64,000 nucleotides of DNA, taken from NCBI GenBank assembly GCA_913055625.1, contig CAJXJW010000005.1, positions 124,001 to 188,000 on the forward strand. Direction: 5' to 3'. The number at the start of each line of letters is the position of its first letter. The first letter of the stretch is position 1. The translations under genes were made by a program, and so were the position numbers. The notes beneath the pieces are model-generated. The model saw only the letters and a program-made list of their open reading frames with translations, did not search any database and was not told where the DNA came from. Positions 60,662 through 64,000 of the stretch are shown one piece after another. Source of the stretch: an uncultured Pseudomonadota bacterium. GTDB taxonomy: Bacteria > Pseudomonadota > Gammaproteobacteria > Steroidobacterales > Woeseiaceae.

Positions 60662-61126
60662 CTAGCTCCCGCCGAACGCCGCCTCGATGGCGGCAATGTC
60701 GATCCGGCGCATCGTCATCAGCGCCTGCATGGCGCGCCCCGCTGCCTCGGCATCACTACCGGACAGCATCCGCGTGACCGGTTCCGGCACGATCTGCCAG
60801 GACAGCCCGTAGCGGTCCTTGCACCAGCCGCACATGCTCTCCTCGCCGCCGTCGTCGACGAGCGCGTTCCACAACCGGTCGGTCTCTGCCTGGTCGCGCG
60901 TCAGCACGCTGATGGACGCCGCCTCCGTGAAAGTGAACTGCGGCCCGCCGTTCAGTGCCTGGTACGGGGTGCCTGCCAGCGAGAAGTCCACCACCAGCGC
61001 GGGACCGTCGGGCGCCGGCCGGAACACGTCCTGCAGCGCGGAGCCCGGCAACAGGGACACGTAGTACGCGGCCGCCTCTTCCGCCCGGCCATCGAACCAC
61101 AGGCAGGTACGAACCTTTGCGCTCAT
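60662..61126 (-). CDS. PhnB-like VOC (glyoxalase) family protein
   Basis: A 154-residue protein of the VOC superfamily, PhnB/3-demethylubiquinone-like group: KVRTCLWFDGRAEEAAAYYVSLLPGSAL, VDFSLAGTPYQALNGGPQFTFTEAASISV and GWCKDRYGLSWQIVP. Such proteins often accompany SRPBCC proteins but their reactions are usually unknown. Its start overlaps the stop of the SRPBCC gene by four bases, and it is last in the TetR-led operon. Confidence 0.88.
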   Translation of the reverse strand: MSAKVRTCLWFDGRAEEAAAYYVSLLPGSALQDVFRPAPDGPALVVDFSLAGTPYQALNGGPQFTFTEAASISVLTRDQAETDRLWNALVDDGGEESMCGWCKDRYGLSWQIVPEPVTRMLSGSDAEAAGRAMQALMTMRRIDIAAIEAAFGGS

Positions 61127-61608
61127 GCCGCGTCCTCCAGCGTCGCCGCCAGCGCTTCGAGCTGCCGCGCCGCCGCCGTCCAGCCGTCGTGGAAACCCAT
61201 TTCGGCGTGACGCCGGCTCGCATCGGCCGTCCAGTGCCGCGCGATCGCCGTGTAGCGCGTCCCGCCGTTGCCGTCGTCTTCCAGCTCGATGATGCCGGTG
61301 AAGAACGGCTCCCCTGACGGCACCCAGCCCTGCGAGTAGGCGTCGGTGAACACCAGGCGCCGACCCGGTACGACCTCCAGGTAGACACCATTGCTCTCAT
61401 GCGACTCGCCGCCGGGCCCTTTCATCACGCAGCGGGTCGCGCCCCCAACGCGCAGGTCGACCTCGCTGAACACGGCCTGCCAGGGCCGCGGGCAATACCA
61501 CTGGTCGAGCAGCGGCATTTCCGTCCAGCAGCGCCACACCTTGTCCCGCGGCGCGTTCAGCGTCAGTTCGAGCCGCAGCTCCCGATCGTTCGATGCGTTG
61601 TCACTCAT
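61123..61608 (-). CDS. SRPBCC (AHSA1-type) domain protein
   Basis: A 161-residue START-like/AHSA1 protein: LELTLNAPRDKVWRCWTEMPLLDQWYCPRPWQ, GPGGESHESNGVYLEVVPGRRLVFTDAYSQGW and a C-terminal HDGWTAAARQLEALAATL helix. These proteins bind hydrophobic ligands; the ligand here is unknown. The start overlaps the end of the TetR gene by 8 bases and its stop overlaps the VOC gene, so the three are tightly coupled. A longer upstream frame lies inside the TetR gene. Confidence 0.88.
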   Translation of the reverse strand: MSDNASNDRELRLELTLNAPRDKVWRCWTEMPLLDQWYCPRPWQAVFSEVDLRVGGATRCVMKGPGGESHESNGVYLEVVPGRRLVFTDAYSQGWVPSGEPFFTGIIELEDDGNGGTRYTAIARHWTADASRRHAEMGFHDGWTAAARQLEALAATLEDAA

Positions 61609-62251
61609 GATGTGCCGTCCTCCCCGGAGATTGAAACAACAGTTCGATGTACCGTCGCAGGTGATCGATGCTCGCTGCCGCGACGGCTGCGTTCCCCTTC
61701 GCTTTCGCGAGAATGAATGCGCCCTGCAGCACGGCTTGCGTGTGCAACGCGAGGCCCGGCGCGTCCCAGCCATCGGGCTCGAGCCCGCGACCGGCGATGG
61801 CCGCCTCGATGTCCGCCTCCAGCGTCTCAGCGTGGCCGCTGATGCTCGCATCGCAGGCGTCGCGGATGCCCGGTTTCGACGCGTGCGTTTCCTGCACCAT
61901 CGTCCCGACCAGGCACGTGAACTCGCTGACGTCGCCGGCCAGCAGGTCGCGGCGGAACGCGAGGTAGGCCAGCACGCGATCGAGCGGATCCGCGTGGGCG
62001 TGATACGGCGCCGACGCGAACAGCGCCCCCGTCGTCGCCGACCAGTAATCCGCGGCCGCCTCGCCGAGCGCGTCCTTGGACGGGAAGTGATGAAAGAACG
62101 CGCCCTTCGTGACACCGGCCGCCGCGCAGAGATCGTCCACCGTCGTGGCCGCGAAGCCCTTTTGGCGCACGAGCCGCACAGCCGCGTCCAGCAAGCGGGT
62201 CCTTGCGTGCCCACGGCCGCCCGCCCGTGCCTTTGCCGTCGTTGTTGCCAT
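61601..62251 (-). CDS. TetR-family transcriptional regulator
   Basis: A 216-residue repressor with an N-terminal TetR helix-turn-helix (about 15-60; RTRLLDAAVRLVRQKGFAATTVDDLCAAAGVTKGAFFHHFPSKDALGEA) and a variable ligand domain. Starts at ATG 62251 followed by a basic stretch. It probably controls itself and the downstream SRPBCC-VOC pair via the palindrome 9 bases upstream. The ligand is unknown. Confidence 0.93.
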   Translation of the reverse strand: MATTTAKARAGGRGHARTRLLDAAVRLVRQKGFAATTVDDLCAAAGVTKGAFFHHFPSKDALGEAAADYWSATTGALFASAPYHAHADPLDRVLAYLAFRRDLLAGDVSEFTCLVGTMVQETHASKPGIRDACDASISGHAETLEADIEAAIAGRGLEPDGWDAPGLALHTQAVLQGAFILAKAKGNAAVAAASIDHLRRYIELLFQSPGRTAHHE

Positions 62252-62259
62252 GGCACAGA

Positions 62260-62281
62260 ACATACCGACTGGTTGGTATGT
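62260..62281. promoter_or_regulatory. Probable TetR operator
   Basis: ACATACC (62260-62266) and GGTATGT (62275-62281) form perfect 7-base arms around eight bases, 9 bases upstream of the TetR gene start. Size and position are typical of TetR autoregulatory operators; the ACCgACtgGTtGGT core resembles motifs seen for other family members. Confidence 0.75.
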
Positions 62282-62416
62282 TGTCAACGCTGGTCTGCGA
62301 AAGGCCCGTGGAATGCCGGCGCGGCGCGGCCCGTGGCGGTCGCGACGTCGGCCGGTTCCCGTATAATGCCGCGCTCCGTCGGCTTGACGGGCGCCGCTGA
62401 TTGACCAGGGAATTCC

Positions 62417-64000
62417 ATGAGCAAGACGATCATCTACACCAAGACCGACGAAGCCCCCGCACTCGCAACCTACTCGCTGCTGCCGATCGTGCAGGCCTTC
62501 GCCGGTGTCGCCGGCATCGACCTGCAGACCCGCGACATCTCGCTCGCAGGGCGCATCCTCGCGAATTTCCCGGAAAACCTGACCGACGCCCAGCGCATCG
62601 GGGATGCACTGGCCGAACTCGGCGACATTGCCAGGACGCCGGACGCGAACATCATCAAGCTGCCGAACATCAGCGCATCCATCCCGCAGCTGAAAGCCGC
62701 CATCCGTGAACTCCAGTCGCAGGGCTTCGACGTGCCGGACTACCCAGAGGAGCCGGCAAACGATGCCGAGCGGGAGACGAAGGCGCGCTACGCGAAGGTC
62801 CTGGGCAGCGCCGTCAATCCCGTGCTGCGCGAGGGCAACTCCGACCGTCGCGTCGCGGCGGCCGTCAAGGCCTACGCGCAGGCGCACCCTCACTCGATGG
62901 GCGCGTGGAGCCGGGACTCGAAGTCGCGCGTGTCGCACATGGACAGCGATGATTTCTGCGGCAGCGAACAGTCGGTCGTCATCAACAAGGCCGGCAAGCT
63001 GCGCATCGAGCACGTCGCCGAAGACGGCGGCATCACGGTGCTGCGCGACGCCGTACCGGTGCAGGACGGCGAAGTCGTCGACGCCGCGCGCATGAGTTGC
63101 CGTGCGCTACGCGCGTTTTACGAGCGGGAGATCGACGCCGCGCGTGACGATGACGTGCTGCTGTCGCTGCACCTCAAGGCAACGATGATGAAGGTGTCAG
63201 ACCCGATCATGTTCGGCCACGCCGTCACCGTGTACTACCGCGACGTGTTCGAGGAGTTCGGCGAGCGCTTTGCCGAACTCGGTGTCGAACCGAACAACGG
63301 CATCGGCGACGTGTACGCGCGTATCGCCGACCTGCCCGACGCGGAGCGCAAGGCCATCGAGCAGGCGATCGACGCCGTGTACGCGACGCAGCCGCGCCTC
63401 GCCATGGTCGATTCCGACAAGGGCATCACGAACTTGCACGTGCCGAGCAACGTCATCATCGACGCGTCGATGCCGGCGGCGATCCGGTCTTCCGGCCAGA
63501 TGTGGGGGCCGGACGGCAAGCTGGCCGACACGAACGCGATGATCCCGGATCGCTGCTACGCCGGCATCTACGCGGAAGCCGTCGATTTCTGCCGGGAACA
63601 CGGCGCATTTGATCCGCGGACCATGGGCAACGTCTCGAACGTGGGCCTGATGGCGCAGAAAGCGGAGGAATACGGCTCGCACGACAAGACGTTCGAAGCG
63701 GCCGCCGACGGCGTCATCCGCGTCCTCAACGACGCCGGCCAGCCGATCATGGAACATGCGGTCGAGGCCGGGGACATCTGGCGCATGTGCCAGACGCGCG
63801 ACCTGCCGATCCGCGACTGGGTGAAGCTCGCCGTGCATCGCGCCCGCCAGACCGGCGCGGCCACGATCTTCTGGCTCGACGAGAAGCGCGCTCACGATCG
63901 CAACCTGATCGCCAAGGTCGAGCGCTACCTCGAAGACCACGACACTACCGATCTCGACATTCGCGTCATGGCGCCCGTCGATGCGATGCGCCTGACGCTG
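62417..64000 (+). CDS. icd: Monomeric NADP-dependent isocitrate dehydrogenase, 3' end outside window
   Basis: TCA-cycle enzyme making 2-oxoglutarate and NADPH. 528 codons are present of a family usually about 740 residues; the frame is open to the right edge. [25 protein letters not shown] is the hallmark start, and [54 protein letters not shown] and GWVKLAV-like [29 protein letters not shown] belong to the monomeric type. AGGGA lies 6 bases before the ATG. Divergent from the TetR operon. Confidence 0.95.
   Translation, partial: MSKTIIYTKTDEAPALATYSLLPIVQAFAGVAGIDLQTRDISLAGRILANFPENLTDAQRIGDALAELGDIARTPDANIIKLPNISASIPQLKAAIRELQSQGFDVPDYPEEPANDAERETKARYAKVLGSAVNPVLREGNSDRRVAAAVKAYAQAHPHSMGAWSRDSKSRVSHMDSDDFCGSEQSVVINKAGKLRIEHVAEDGGITVLRDAVPVQDGEVVDAARMSCRALRAFYEREIDAARDDDVLLSLHLKATMMKVSDPIMFGHAVTVYYRDVFEEFGERFAELGVEPNNGIGDVYARIADLPDAERKAIEQAIDAVYATQPRLAMVDSDKGITNLHVPSNVIIDASMPAAIRSSGQMWGPDGKLADTNAMIPDRCYAGIYAEAVDFCREHGAFDPRTMGNVSNVGLMAQKAEEYGSHDKTFEAAADGVIRVLNDAGQPIMEHAVEAGDIWRMCQTRDLPIRDWVKLAVHRARQTGAATIFWLDEKRAHDRNLIAKVERYLEDHDTTDLDIRVMAPVDAMRLTL

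Overview
The window is a chromosomal segment of a high-GC gammaproteobacterium. The evidence is gene order: prs next to tRNA-Gln and lolB, divergent from hemA-prfA; gatCAB divergent from mreBCD-mrdAB; lptD-surA-pdxA-rsmA-apaG-apaH; and lgt-thyA-folA. Kynurenine-pathway genes, a monomeric isocitrate dehydrogenase, cystathionine beta-synthase, a TonB receptor and a TolB/TPR-type regulator suggest a marine or free-living lineage such as the Woeseia/Wenzhouxiangella/Steroidobacter neighbourhood. That placement is inference; no 16S gene or species marker is present.

Layout. 0-5 kb: prs, tRNA-Gln(TTG), lolB and a TPR protein on the minus strand, divergent from hemA-prfA. 6-9.7 kb: a minus-strand trans-sulfuration pair (cystathionine gamma-enzyme and cystathionine beta-synthase) sits between prfA and prmC, which are usually adjacent. 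9.7-11.6 kb: ppiB, an EEP-family hydrolase and a small membrane protein. 11.6-18.3 kb: a minus-strand methionine-cycle cluster. An ArsR-methyltransferase fusion regulator (SahR-like, with a palindrome over its start) is followed by metF, metH and a translationally overlapping beta-propeller protein.

18.5-30.7 kb is the accessory part. It has lower GC in places and two clusters of a GGTGTCAGGTTTATTTTC-type repeat. The repeat forms a nested palindromic element of about 130 bases, present in inverted orientation on either side of a segment holding a membrane-bound CadC-like regulator, a small secreted protein and an IS3-family remnant. One lipoprotein gene and the IS3 orfB run directly into repeat sequence. 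Beyond it lie a two-component system divergent from an OmpW-like porin (with an inverted repeat between them), an amidohydrolase and a large TonB-dependent receptor.

31-44.8 kb: hslO, gatB, gatA and gatC on the minus strand, divergent from a continuous cell-wall/elongasome run mreB-mreC-mreD-mrdA-rodA-mltB-rlpA-dacA-ybeD-lipB with start/stop overlaps. 44.8-52.4 kb: amgK divergent from lptD-surA-pdxA-rsmA-apaG-apaH. 52.4-55.6 kb: 3-hydroxyanthranilate dioxygenase, kynureninase and kynurenine monooxygenase, which together make a quinolinate precursor from kynurenine. 55.6-57.7 kb: lgt-thyA-folA. 57.7-64 kb: a YyaL-type thioredoxin-domain protein, a cold-shock gene with a long leader and a strong terminator, an encapsulated-ferritin-type protein with no encapsulin gene beside it, a TetR-SRPBCC-VOC operon with an operator palindrome, and the start of a monomeric NADP isocitrate dehydrogenase that runs off the right edge.

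The items most worth following up are the orphan EncFtn-type ferritin, the nested repeat elements, the SahR-like methionine regulator and its operator, and the inverted repeat between the two-component system and the OmpW-like gene. I did not find an unmistakably new multi-gene system; the rest is mostly conserved core genome.
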